DNA of 37,107 nt. Source: a bacterium. GTDB lineage: Bacteria; Bacillota; Clostridia; Oscillospirales; Oscillospiraceae. The DNA lies in the NCBI GenBank assembly GCA_019424865.1, contig JAHYYS010000018.1:1-37107 (forward strand). The letters are read 5' to 3'. The notes below the pieces were generated by a model. It was given only the letters and a program-made list of their open reading frames with translations, was not told where the DNA came from and ran no database searches. Shown here one piece after another: positions 1 through 8,180 of the stretch (within the stretch, counting starts at the first letter, position 1; every line of letters starts with the position of its first letter). Made by a program: the position numbers and the translations under genes.

Positions 1-14
1 AAGGAGAGCCCCAC

Positions 15-131
15 AGTCGGGCGCACAGGGGGAGAACAGGCCCGGTCGGGCGCACACTGTGCGCCCCTACGCATAAGGGGAGGACAGGACTCCAGACCGG
101 GTGCACGCTGTGCGCCCCTACACATAAGGGA
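15..131. repeat. Tandem palindromic repeats (REP-like), upstream of truA
   Basis: Two clear units lie 51 bp apart. The first has the perfect palindrome GGGCGCACACTGTGCGCCC at 48-66; the second has the near-palindrome GGGTGCACGCTGTGCGCCC at 99-117. Each is followed by CCTAC, then CATAAGGG. A truncated half unit (CGGGCGCACA) sits at 18-27. A matching copy in the opposite orientation occurs at 24411-24433, so this is a dispersed repeat. The rest of 1-194 shows no gene. A TTGACG at 155-160 lacks a matching -10, so no truA promoter is claimed. Confidence 0.8.
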
Positions 132-194
132 AGGCTGGGCCCCGGCTGGGCTTATTGACGCCCCCTCCCGCAAAAATTTTTCGATGGTGACGAG

Positions 195-947
195 ATGGAA
201 CGAAACATCGCCTTAAAACTGATGTATAACGGCACCGCCTACCACGGTTGGCAGGTGCAGAAAAACGCCGTTTCGGTGGCCGAGACGCTGGAAAAGGCCC
301 TGGCCACGGTGGTGTGCCACCCGGTGAAATGCACGGGGGCCGGGCGCACTGACGCCGGGGTACACGCCGAAACCTACATTGCCAATTTCCGCACCACGTC
401 CACCATCCCTCTGGACCGGCTGCCGCTGGCGGTGAATACCCGGCTGCCCAACGACATTGTGGTGGTGAAGGCCACCCAGGTGCCCGACTCCTTCAACGCC
501 ATCGGCTCCTGCCAGCGCAAGGAGTATACCTACCGCATCTATAACTCCCGGCTGGGCAACCCCTTCTACGTGGACCGGGCCTGGTTCTACCCCCGCCATC
601 TGGACGAGGGGATTATGCAGCGGGCGGCGGACCAGTTTGTGGGCACCCACGACTTCCGGGCGGTGCGCTCGGTGGGGACAGAGACGAAAACCACCGTGCG
701 CACGGTGTACTATTTCGACATCTCCCGCAGGGAGAAGCTGATAGAGTGTAAGGTGTGCGCCAACGGCTTTTTGTACAACATGGTTCGGGCCATGGTGGGA
801 ACCGTGGTCTATGCGGCGGAGGGCAAGCTGGCCCCGGAGGACATCCCCGGCATTTTAAGCTCGGGCAACCGGACCCTGGCCGGGCCCACGGTCCCGCCGG
901 GGGGGCTCTACATGACAAAGCTGTGGTATGAAGAGGATGTGCTGTAA
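195..947 (+). CDS. truA: tRNA pseudouridine synthase A
   Basis: This 250-residue protein is the usual length for TruA, which isomerises uridines 38-40 in the tRNA anticodon arm to pseudouridine. The family signature GRTDAGVHA is present at about residues 50-58, with the catalytic aspartate at D53. The N-terminal ALKLMYNGTAYHGWQ block and the late GFLYNMVRAMVG block are also typical. The start at 195 has only a weak ribosome site (GGTGACGAG), but the conserved N-terminus begins at once, so no other start is reasonable. The gene follows a tandem palindromic repeat and is followed after 48 bp by a membrane-protein gene on the same strand. Identification is secure. Confidence 0.96.
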   Translation: MERNIALKLMYNGTAYHGWQVQKNAVSVAETLEKALATVVCHPVKCTGAGRTDAGVHAETYIANFRTTSTIPLDRLPLAVNTRLPNDIVVVKATQVPDSFNAIGSCQRKEYTYRIYNSRLGNPFYVDRAWFYPRHLDEGIMQRAADQFVGTHDFRAVRSVGTETKTTVRTVYYFDISRREKLIECKVCANGFLYNMVRAMVGTVVYAAEGKLAPEDIPGILSSGNRTLAGPTVPPGGLYMTKLWYEEDVL

Positions 948-995
948 CGGACCCGCTCCCCTCTGACCGGCACTGCACGGAAGTAAAGGCATTGT

Positions 996-2168
996 ATGAT
1001 GAAGCAAGACAGCTCCGCCAAAAAGGCGAAAAAACCGAATATTCTGATCCGGCTGCTGGTGCTGCTGATCACGGCGGCCCTGGTGGTGGGGGCGCTGCTG
1101 CTGGTGGTGTACCGGGACCGCTTCAACCTGGACGCGGTCAAGCGCTGGCTGGCCTACCGCTCGCTGGAGACCAGCGAGACCGGGCAGGCGGCCCCCTTTA
1201 CCCACGCGGGGGGCGACAAGCTGTCCGTCGCCTATCTGACCGACGGCGTGCTGACCGCCTCCACCGCCGGGGCGCACTACTACTCCTTCTCCGGCGATCA
1301 GTATGCCGAGGAGGTGCGCTCCCTGGAAAACCCCGTTCTGTCCGTCAGCGGCGGGGTGGGCGCGGCCTATGATGCCGGCGGGCAGGCCCTGTTTGTCTTC
1401 CGGGATGCCCAGGAGACCCTGGACCTCTCTCTGGAGGAGGGGCAGCTGATCTCCGCCCGGGTGAACAGCAGCGGCTGGCTGGCGGTGACCGCCCAGCAGA
1501 GCGGCTATAAGGGCGCGGTGACAGTGTACGACCGGGCGGGGGAACCGGTGATCCAGATCAGCCTGTCCTCCACCTTTGTGGTGGATGCGGCCCTGTCCCC
1601 CGACTGCGGGACGGTGGCGGTGGTGACCATCGGCCAGGAGGGGGGCAGCTTCCGCAGCCAGGTGCTGTTTTACCCCGTGGACGAGAAGGAGCCCAGCGCC
1701 CAGGCGGACCTGGGAAACGTGCTGGCCCTGGATCTGGACTATGAGGACGGGCTTTTGTGGGTGCTGGGGGAGAACCAGGTGATGGCCGTGTCCCAGGACG
1801 GCGCCGCAGTGCAGCGCTACTCCTTTGGGCGCATGTACCTGAAGGGGTGCAGCCTGGGGGGCGACGGCTTCGCCTTTGTGCTGCTGGGGCGCTACCGGGC
1901 GGGCAGCGCCGAGCAGGCCCTGGTGATCGGGCCGGACGGGACGGTTCAGGCCACGCTGGAGCTCAGCGGACAGGTGCTGGATTTTGACAGCGCCGGCAGC
2001 TACTGCGCCCTGCTCACCGGCAGTACGCTGACCATCTATACCGCCGGCGGCCTGGAGGAATACGCCCGCCTGGACGCCACCCAGGGGGCGCGCTATGCCG
2101 CTTTGTCCTCGGACGGATCGGTGCTGCTGGCAGACGAGCAGCAGGCGTGGATGTATATTCCCGGCTGA
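996..2168 (+). CDS. DUF5711-like membrane-anchored beta-rich protein
   Basis: The protein has 390 residues: a lysine-rich cytoplasmic start, one hydrophobic helix at about residues 17-38 (ILIRLLVLLITAALVVGALL), then a long outward-facing region. That region is built of repeated beta-strand-like blocks, such as LSPDCGTVAVVT, EDGLLWVLGENQ and SSDGSVLLADEQQ, which resemble the blades of a beta-propeller. No catalytic motif is visible. The layout fits the DUF5711 family of clostridial proteins as I know it; the name is from memory, not a search. Two adjacent ATGs (996 and 999) are possible starts. The next gene is cvpA, 42 bp downstream, so the two are probably co-transcribed. Function unknown. 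Confidence 0.7.
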   Translation: MMKQDSSAKKAKKPNILIRLLVLLITAALVVGALLLVVYRDRFNLDAVKRWLAYRSLETSETGQAAPFTHAGGDKLSVAYLTDGVLTASTAGAHYYSFSGDQYAEEVRSLENPVLSVSGGVGAAYDAGGQALFVFRDAQETLDLSLEEGQLISARVNSSGWLAVTAQQSGYKGAVTVYDRAGEPVIQISLSSTFVVDAALSPDCGTVAVVTIGQEGGSFRSQVLFYPVDEKEPSAQADLGNVLALDLDYEDGLLWVLGENQVMAVSQDGAAVQRYSFGRMYLKGCSLGGDGFAFVLLGRYRAGSAEQALVIGPDGTVQATLELSGQVLDFDSAGSYCALLTGSTLTIYTAGGLEEYARLDATQGARYAALSSDGSVLLADEQQAWMYIPG

Positions 2169-2210
2169 GCTGCTGAATTTGAATGACCCATAGGATGGAG
2201 GAGACCAACC

Positions 2211-2906
2211 ATGAACATGGAATATGTGCTGTTTGATGTGGTAATTGCCGCGCTGCTGATTCTGGCGGTGGTGCAGGGCTATAAGCGGGGCTTTGTCCTG
2301 ACCCTGTGCGGCTTTCTGGCGGTGTTCGTGGCCCTGATCGGCGCCGCCGTTGCCTCCGACCTGCTGGCGCCGGCGGCGGCCGGGGCCATCCGGCCGGCGA
2401 TGGAGCAGGGGATTCAGGATACCGTCAGCAGCTACTATCAGACTGCTGTGTCGGAGGAAAGCTCCCAGGCGGAGGGCTTTTTGGATGACCTGCCCCTGGA
2501 AGAGGTCGTCTCCGCCCTGCAGGACTCTGCGCTGTACCGGGGCTTTGCCCAGGCCTTCCAGGAGGCCGTGGACTCCGGCGTGGCGGAGGTGACCGCCGGT
2601 GCGGCCCGGGCCATTGCCGAGTATGTGGCGCTTCAGATTGCGCGGATGGTGATTTTCCTGGCGGCCTTTGTGGTGATCCTGCTGCTGTGGACCCTGCTCA
2701 GCCGGGCGCTGGATCTGGCCTTCCGCCTGCCGGTGCTCAGCACGCTGAACAGCTGGGCCGGGGCGGGCGTGGGCCTGCTGAAGGGCGGACTGCTGCTGTT
2801 TGTGGCGGCCTGGCTGCTGGGGGACTTCCTGCCGCCGGAGGCGGTGCAGGGGACCGTGCTGCTCCGCTTTTTCTGCACCACCAGCCCCCTGTCCCTGATT
2901 GTCTGA
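2211..2906 (+). CDS. CvpA family membrane protein
   Basis: This 231-residue protein has four hydrophobic stretches, at about residues 5-24, 27-48, 143-166 and 182-205. It has the CvpA-type opening, in which a short helix is followed by a G-x-KRGF turn (QGYKRGFVLTLCGF). A non-membrane segment of about 90 residues lies between the second and third helices. CvpA proteins are bacterial inner-membrane proteins linked to colicin V export in E. coli and to envelope stress elsewhere; the molecular role is unclear. The ribosome site GGAGGAG precedes the ATG by a few bases. The gene ends 20 bp before a promoter for the next gene, so it probably closes the truA-side unit. Confidence 0.85.
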   Translation: MNMEYVLFDVVIAALLILAVVQGYKRGFVLTLCGFLAVFVALIGAAVASDLLAPAAAGAIRPAMEQGIQDTVSSYYQTAVSEESSQAEGFLDDLPLEEVVSALQDSALYRGFAQAFQEAVDSGVAEVTAGAARAIAEYVALQIARMVIFLAAFVVILLLWTLLSRALDLAFRLPVLSTLNSWAGAGVGLLKGGLLLFVAAWLLGDFLPPEAVQGTVLLRFFCTTSPLSLIV

Positions 2907-2925
2907 ATTTCTCAAACAAACGTTC

Positions 2926-2954
2926 ATGACATGTTCATATTTGCGGTGTAGAAT
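2926..2954 (+). promoter_or_regulatory. Promoter of the ClpE-like gene
   Basis: ATGACA (2926-2931) and TAGAAT (2949-2954) are separated by 17 bp, a near-consensus housekeeping promoter. It starts 20 bp after the cvpA stop and about 45 bp before the next start codon. No heptad repeat of the CtsR type (GGTCAAA) is visible around it. Confidence 0.7.
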
Positions 2955-2996
2955 AGACGCTAAATTGAAGTTTTCTCCTGAAAGGAGCCTGGAAGC

Positions 2997-5306
2997 ATGC
3001 AACCAACACTGTGCAGCCGCTGCGGAAAAAACGTGGCTGTTATCTTTATTACCAAGCTGGAGGGCGGAACCACAAAGAACGAGGGCCTGTGCCTGAAGTG
3101 CGCCAAGGAGCTGGGGATCAAGCCCATCGATGACATGATGAAGAAAATGGGCATCACGGACGAGGATCTGGACAGCCTGACCAACGAGATGATGTCCGCC
3201 TTCGGCGGAGCCGAGGGGATGGAGGGGCTGATGAACCAGCCCAAGGACGAGGACGGCGAGGAGGACGACGGCCGCACCGCCACCTTTCCCTTCCTCAATC
3301 AGCTCTTCGGCGGTGGGAACACCCCCGCACCCCAGCAGCCCGCGCCGGAGGGGACGTCCCCCCGCACGGAAAAGAACGGGGGCCAGAAGCAGCCCAAGCG
3401 GAAGTTTCTGGACAGCTACTGCATCTCCCTGACCCAGCGGGCCCAGGAGGGCAAGCTGGATAAGCTGATCGGCCGGGAGCGGGAGCTGGAGCGGGTGGTG
3501 CAGATTCTGAACCGCCGGCAGAAGAACAACCCCTGCCTCATCGGCGAGCCCGGCGTGGGCAAAACCGCCATTGCCGAGGGGCTGGCCCAGCGCATTGCCG
3601 CGGGCGACGTGCCCTATAAGCTGCTGGACAAGGAGGTCTATCTCCTGGATCTCACCGCCCTGGTGGCGGGCACCCAGTTCCGCGGCCAGTTTGAAAGCCG
3701 CATGAAGGGGCTGATTGAGGAGATCAAGAAGCTGGGCAACATTATCCTGGTCATCGACGAGGTGCACAACATCGTGGGCGCCGGCGACGCCGAGGGCTCT
3801 ATGAACGCGGCCAATATCCTCAAGCCCGCCCTGAGCCGGGGGGAGCTGCAGGTCATCGGCGCCACCACCCTCAACGAGTACCGCAAGCACATCGAAAAGG
3901 ATACGGCTCTGGAGCGGCGCTTCCAGCCCGTCATCGTGGAGGAGCCCTCCATTGAGGACAGCGTGAAGATTATCGAGGGCATCGCCCCTTATTACGAGGC
4001 CTATCACCAGGTCACTGTCTCCCCCCAGATGTGCCGTCTGGCCGTCACCATGAGCGAGCGGTACATCACCGACCGCTATCTCCCGGACAAGGCCATTGAC
4101 CTCATCGACGAGGCCTGCTCCAATGTGAACCTGCATAACAAGTCGCTGGCCCGCATCAGCGAGATTGACAAGGAGCTGGCCGACCTGAACAAGGAGCGGG
4201 AGGTGATGATGGCCGCCGCCACCGAGGAGTCCTATCAGCGCCTGGCCGCCATCAAGAGCACCGAGCTGCGCCTGCAGGACGAGCGGCAGGGTCTGGAGGG
4301 GAGCGCCCACCCCGCCCTGACGGAGGAAAATCTGGCCAACGTCATCGAGCTGTGGACCAACATTCCCGCCAGCCGCATCCAGGAGCAGGAGTACCAGCGC
4401 CTGGCCAAGTTGGAGGACCGCCTGAAATCTCACATCATCGGCCAGGACGAGGCGGTCAAGGCGGTGGCCGCCGCCATCCGGCGCGGCCGGGTGGGCATCA
4501 GCCCCAAGCACAAGCCGGTTTCCTTCATCTTTGTGGGTTCCACCGGCGTGGGCAAGACCGAGCTGGTCAAACAGCTGGCCGCCGACCTGTTCGACACCCC
4601 CGAATCCCTGATCCGCCTGGATATGTCCGAGTTTATGGAGAAATTCGCCGTGTCCCGGATCATCGGCTCTCCCCCGGGCTATGTGGGCTATGACGAGGCG
4701 GGCCAGCTCACCGAGAAGGTGCGCCGCAAGCCCTATTCCGTCATCCTCTTTGACGAGATTGAGAAGGCCCACCCCGATGTGCTCAACATCCTGCTGCAGA
4801 TTCTGGATGACGGCCGCATCACCGACGCCCACGGCCGGACGGTGAACTTTGAGAACACCGTCATCGTCATGACCACCAATGCCGGCAGCAACACCAAGGT
4901 GGGCAGCGTGGGCTTTGGCCGCACGGCCAACGAGCAGGGGAGGGACCGGGCCCTGAAGGCCCTCAACGACTTCCTGCGGCCCGAGTTTATCAACCGGGTG
5001 GACGAAATTGTCTACTTCAACCAGCTCACGGAGGAGAACTTCAAGGGCATTGCGGTGCTGATGCTCAAGGAGCTGGCCGCTTCCCTGTCGGAGAAGGGGA
5101 TTGAATTCACCTGGGAGGAGTCCCTGCTGGACTATCTGGTGAAAAAGTCCTATTCCGCCGCCTATGGCGCCCGGAACCTGCGCCGCCTGATTCAGAAGGA
5201 GCTGGAGGATGCCATCGCCGTACGCATGATCGAGGGCTGGCAGCGCCCCATTTCCCAGCTGAAGGCCGCGGCACAGGACGAGCGGATTCAGCTTTTGGCC
5301 ATGTGA
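2997..5306 (+). CDS. ClpE-like AAA+ unfoldase with N-terminal zinc finger
   Basis: This is a two-ring Hsp100 ATPase of 769 residues. In place of the double Clp N repeat it has a zinc finger made by C6/C9 and C32/C35, followed by an acidic linker; this is the arrangement of Bacillus ClpE. The first ATPase domain has Walker A GEPGVGKT near residue 183 and Walker B VIDEVHN near 252. A coiled middle domain follows at about 389-435. The second ATPase domain has GSTGVGKT near 514 and LFDEIEKAHPD near 582. SVGFG near residue 638 matches the [LIV]-G-[FL] loop that docks ClpP, so it probably feeds a ClpP protease, which is not in this window. It has its own promoter at 2926-2954. ClpC is the alternative name, but the zinc finger argues for ClpE. 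Confidence 0.9.
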   Translation: MQPTLCSRCGKNVAVIFITKLEGGTTKNEGLCLKCAKELGIKPIDDMMKKMGITDEDLDSLTNEMMSAFGGAEGMEGLMNQPKDEDGEEDDGRTATFPFLNQLFGGGNTPAPQQPAPEGTSPRTEKNGGQKQPKRKFLDSYCISLTQRAQEGKLDKLIGRERELERVVQILNRRQKNNPCLIGEPGVGKTAIAEGLAQRIAAGDVPYKLLDKEVYLLDLTALVAGTQFRGQFESRMKGLIEEIKKLGNIILVIDEVHNIVGAGDAEGSMNAANILKPALSRGELQVIGATTLNEYRKHIEKDTALERRFQPVIVEEPSIEDSVKIIEGIAPYYEAYHQVTVSPQMCRLAVTMSERYITDRYLPDKAIDLIDEACSNVNLHNKSLARISEIDKELADLNKEREVMMAAATEESYQRLAAIKSTELRLQDERQGLEGSAHPALTEENLANVIELWTNIPASRIQEQEYQRLAKLEDRLKSHIIGQDEAVKAVAAAIRRGRVGISPKHKPVSFIFVGSTGVGKTELVKQLAADLFDTPESLIRLDMSEFMEKFAVSRIIGSPPGYVGYDEAGQLTEKVRRKPYSVILFDEIEKAHPDVLNILLQILDDGRITDAHGRTVNFENTVIVMTTNAGSNTKVGSVGFGRTANEQGRDRALKALNDFLRPEFINRVDEIVYFNQLTEENFKGIAVLMLKELAASLSEKGIEFTWEESLLDYLVKKSYSAAYGARNLRRLIQKELEDAIAVRMIEGWQRPISQLKAAAQDERIQLLAM

Positions 5307-5325
5307 CAACCGCACAAGAGACGTT

Positions 5326-5355
5326 CCGCGCGGAGAGGCTTGCCCCTCCGCGCGG
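5326..5355 (+). terminator. Hairpin after the ClpE-like gene, probable terminator
   Basis: A perfect 10-bp stem, CCGCGCGGAG (5326-5335) with CTCCGCGCGG (5346-5355), closes 20 bp after the stop codon and extends inward past one mismatch. No T-run follows, so termination may be partial or factor-assisted. Confidence 0.5.
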
Positions 5356-5407
5356 CTTGCTATACTGTGCAGGCGCCTGGTTCCTCCCAGAAAGCGGGAG
5401 TTGGGAA

Positions 5408-5436
5408 TTGCAATTAAAATGGCATTTTGATAAAAT
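5408..5436 (+). promoter_or_regulatory. Promoter of the hybrid kinase gene
   Basis: TTGCAA (5408-5413) and TAAAAT (5431-5436) are 17 bp apart, and the region is locally AT-rich. It lies about 45 bp before the kinase start. A TGCTATACT element at 5358-5366 lacks a good -35 and is considered less likely. Confidence 0.65.
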
Positions 5437-5479
5437 AAAAGCCGCTCTGATTGAATGAACGTTAAAGAGGGAAACAGCT

Positions 5480-8032
5480 TTGAAACAAGAAATTGGAAAT
5501 CGGCCGCGAACATCCCGCAGAGGCAAACTGGATTTTTCCATGAAAATGAACCTGGCCCTTCTGGCCGCATTTACGCTGCTGATAGCCTGGGGGATTTTTC
5601 TGGTCCGGGACAAGCTGCTGCGCAACGCAGACGAGATGGGAACCTACCTGGCGGAGAGCTATGCCACCGAAGAGGAAAACCGGGCCTCCATGTACAGGCT
5701 GTTTATGCGCCTGGGCTCCATATACATGGATGAGCGGATTCACCAGAACGCGTCGGTGGAGGAGGTGCAGCAGTGGCTGGCGGAGTATTCCAGCCACCTG
5801 TCCACGGCGCTGGGGGCGGCCATCATAGACCCCTATGCCGTGATGGACGGGGAGATCATAGCCGCCGATCCCTGGTCGGGAGACGGCGCCTATGATTACG
5901 CGCAGACCCAGTGGTACCAGAAGGCCCTGGAGGCCGGGGGAGACATTATCTTTACCGACGCCTACGCCGACGTGATCACCGGGAAGCAGCTGATTACCAT
6001 GGCCCAGGAGCTGGAGCGGCCGGGAGATGTGCTGGCCTTTGACATTCTGCTGGAGAATTTCCATACCCATAAGAACAAGGCCAGTATGCCGGAGGGGAGT
6101 ACCTATTTCCTCTTTGACGGAAACGGCGAACTGATTTATACCACAGGGCAGTTGGACGTATCGCAGGAGAAGGCAGGCGCCTATATCCAGACGCTGCTCT
6201 CCGGGATTCAGGACGGGAGCCTGGACAGCCACGAGGCCACCATTCTGGACCTGGATGGAAAGCAGCGGGGCGTATATTACGACGAGATGGACAACGGCTG
6301 GCTGTCGGTGATTACCATCCCCATTCAGAACATCCTGCAAAGCGACCTGGACGGCGTCATTGTGACGCTGGCGGTGATCTGTCTGGCACTGATGATTACG
6401 GTGGCGGCGGCACTGCTGCGCAGCTATTTTGGGGAACAGAAAATGCGGCACACGGCGGATACGCTGCAGATTCTGGGGGATACCTTCTATGCCATTTACC
6501 GGATCAACTACGAGACCGGGACTTACGAGACCATCAAATCCTCCCGGGACGTGCGGGAGCAGCTGGGCCGGAGCGGGACCTACCGCCATCTGCTGGACGT
6601 GCTGCGGGGGTATGTGGAGGAGCAGACCTATCAGGAGTTCGAGCACAGCTTTTCCATGGAAAACATCCGCAGGCTGGTGGCCCATCAGATCTATGAGTAT
6701 GGGGGGGACTACCAGAGAAAATTCGGCGACACCTATAAGTGGGTCAGCATCAAAATTATTTACAACAAGGCCCTGGGCCTCAACGAGGTCATCATGTGCT
6801 TCCGGGAAATTGATGTGGAGAAGCGCAAGCAGCTCCAGCAGCACCTGCTGCTGGAGAACGCCCTCAACACCGCCAAGCAGACGGCCAAGAAAAAGAACAC
6901 CTTTTTCAGCAGCGTCTCCCACGACATGCGCACCCCGCTGAATGCGGTGATCGGTCTGGCGGACCTGGCCCGAAAGAACCGGGGGAACGAGGAGAAGGTG
7001 GACGAATACCTGGCCAAGATTGAACAGGCCGGGCGGCAGCTCCTCACCCTGGTCAACGATGTGCTGGACATGTCCAGAATTGAGCACGGAGAAGGCGGAA
7101 CGCTGAATTACGCCCCCATGGACCTGAGACGCTGCGTGGAGGACTGCGCGGCCCTGTTCCGGGAGCAGGCGGCGCAGGAGAAAAAGACGCTGGCCGTGAA
7201 GGCCGATGTGGAGCGCCAGGCGGTCTACTGTGATACCTTCCGGATGAATCAGATCCTGAATAACCTGATTTCCAACGCCCTGAAGTACAGCCTGGAGGGG
7301 GCGCGGATTACGGTGGAGCTGAAGCTGACCTCGCGGCAGGGGAAGCTGTGCCGGTATCAGATTGTGGTCAGCGACACCGGCATCGGCATGTCGGAGGAAT
7401 TTTTGGAGAAAATATTCGAGCCCTTTGCCCGGGAGACCCTGTTTTCCCCCACCAAGGTGACGGGGACAGGGCTGGGCATGCCCATTGTCAAGAGCCTGGT
7501 GCAGCAGATGAGCGGAGAAATCACCGTGCAGAGCAAACTGGGGGAGGGCAGCGTGTTCACTGTTACCCTGCCGTTGCAGCTGGCGGAGGAGGGGGCGCTT
7601 TCCCATGGGGAGCCGCAGCCAGATGAAGACTTTGACCTGACGGGGCGGCGGATTCTGGTGGCAGAGGACAACGAGATCAACATGGAGATCACCAGCGAAT
7701 GCCTGTCTATGCTGGGGGCAGAGGTGCTGCCCGCCTGGAACGGGCGGGAGGCGGTGGAGCTGTTTTCCTCCCTGGAGGAGGGCAGCATCGACGTCATTCT
7801 GATGGATATGCAGATGCCCGAGATGGACGGCTGCGAGGCCTGCCGGGCCATCCGGGCCATGGACCGGAAGGACGCGCGGACGGTCCCCATCATCGCCGTC
7901 ACAGCAAACGCCTTTGCCGAGGATGTGGCCAGGACCACCCAGGCGGGAATGGACGGACATATTTCAAAGCCCATTGACTTTGAACAGCTCAAGGAGCTTT
8001 TAAAGCAGAAGCTGACGCAGCGGACGGACTGA
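5480..8032 (+). CDS. Membrane hybrid sensor histidine kinase with receiver domain
   Basis: The protein has 850 residues. A membrane helix lies at about 21-40, an outward sensor region of about 250 residues follows (PDC/Cache-like by layout, not proved), and a second helix lies at about 293-316. A PAS-like segment leads to the HisKA domain with SHDMRTPLNAVIG and the phospho-acceptor H481. The ATPase lobe has the N box NNLISNALKYS and glycine boxes DTGIGM and GTGLGM. A C-terminal receiver (from about residue 723) carries the acidic pair in AEDNE and the phospho-acceptor D776 (LMDMQMPEMDG). The start is TTG at 5480, chosen because AAAGAGG lies 9 bp upstream. Together with the receiver/HD-GYP and Hpt genes that follow it forms a full His-Asp-His-Asp relay. 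The ligand is unknown. Confidence 0.92.
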   Translation: MKQEIGNRPRTSRRGKLDFSMKMNLALLAAFTLLIAWGIFLVRDKLLRNADEMGTYLAESYATEEENRASMYRLFMRLGSIYMDERIHQNASVEEVQQWLAEYSSHLSTALGAAIIDPYAVMDGEIIAADPWSGDGAYDYAQTQWYQKALEAGGDIIFTDAYADVITGKQLITMAQELERPGDVLAFDILLENFHTHKNKASMPEGSTYFLFDGNGELIYTTGQLDVSQEKAGAYIQTLLSGIQDGSLDSHEATILDLDGKQRGVYYDEMDNGWLSVITIPIQNILQSDLDGVIVTLAVICLALMITVAAALLRSYFGEQKMRHTADTLQILGDTFYAIYRINYETGTYETIKSSRDVREQLGRSGTYRHLLDVLRGYVEEQTYQEFEHSFSMENIRRLVAHQIYEYGGDYQRKFGDTYKWVSIKIIYNKALGLNEVIMCFREIDVEKRKQLQQHLLLENALNTAKQTAKKKNTFFSSVSHDMRTPLNAVIGLADLARKNRGNEEKVDEYLAKIEQAGRQLLTLVNDVLDMSRIEHGEGGTLNYAPMDLRRCVEDCAALFREQAAQEKKTLAVKADVERQAVYCDTFRMNQILNNLISNALKYSLEGARITVELKLTSRQGKLCRYQIVVSDTGIGMSEEFLEKIFEPFARETLFSPTKVTGTGLGMPIVKSLVQQMSGEITVQSKLGEGSVFTVTLPLQLAEEGALSHGEPQPDEDFDLTGRRILVAEDNEINMEITSECLSMLGAEVLPAWNGREAVELFSSLEEGSIDVILMDMQMPEMDGCEACRAIRAMDRKDARTVPIIAVTANAFAEDVARTTQAGMDGHISKPIDFEQLKELLKQKLTQRTD

Positions 8033-8056
8033 GCCGCGGGGCGCCTGCGGTGAAAG

Positions 8057-8085
8057 TTGCACGTCGGAGCAATTTATGCTATACT
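8057..8085 (+). promoter_or_regulatory. Internal promoter for the HD-GYP and Hpt genes
   Basis: TTGCAC (8057-8062) and TATACT (8080-8085) are 17 bp apart, with a TG one base before the -10 (TGCTATACT). It sits in the 148-bp gap after the hybrid kinase, so the two relay partners can be expressed apart from the kinase. Confidence 0.7.
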
Positions 8086-8180
8086 GAAGGGCGAAAAGCG
8101 CGGTTTTTTGGCGGCTGAAGGCGGAAAGCAGCCTGCGCCACGGGCGCGGACCGCGGGAAAGAGAAGAAGGCGGGAGAGAC

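Noticed and set aside
1..131. Possible CRISPR array, because of regularly spaced repeats.
   Set aside because: Only two full units occur, the units are palindromic, the sequence between them is itself similar, and no cas gene is in the window. A REP-like tandem repeat fits better.
5358..5366. TGCTATACT, an extended -10 just after the ClpE-like gene's hairpin.
   Set aside because: No matching -35 exists at 16-18 bp, and a much better promoter (TTGCAA-17-TAAAAT) lies at 5408-5436.
855..5570. A very long open frame on the minus strand (over 1500 codons) opposite truA, cvpA and the ClpE-like gene.
   Set aside because: It is antisense to securely identified genes, has a low-complexity G/L/H/Q-rich translation and no ribosome site. 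GC-rich codon use on the plus strand removes stop codons from the opposite frame. Similar long frames at 5462-7960, 13428-15584, 15642-18122, 30122-32932 and 34549-36639 (minus) are explained the same way.
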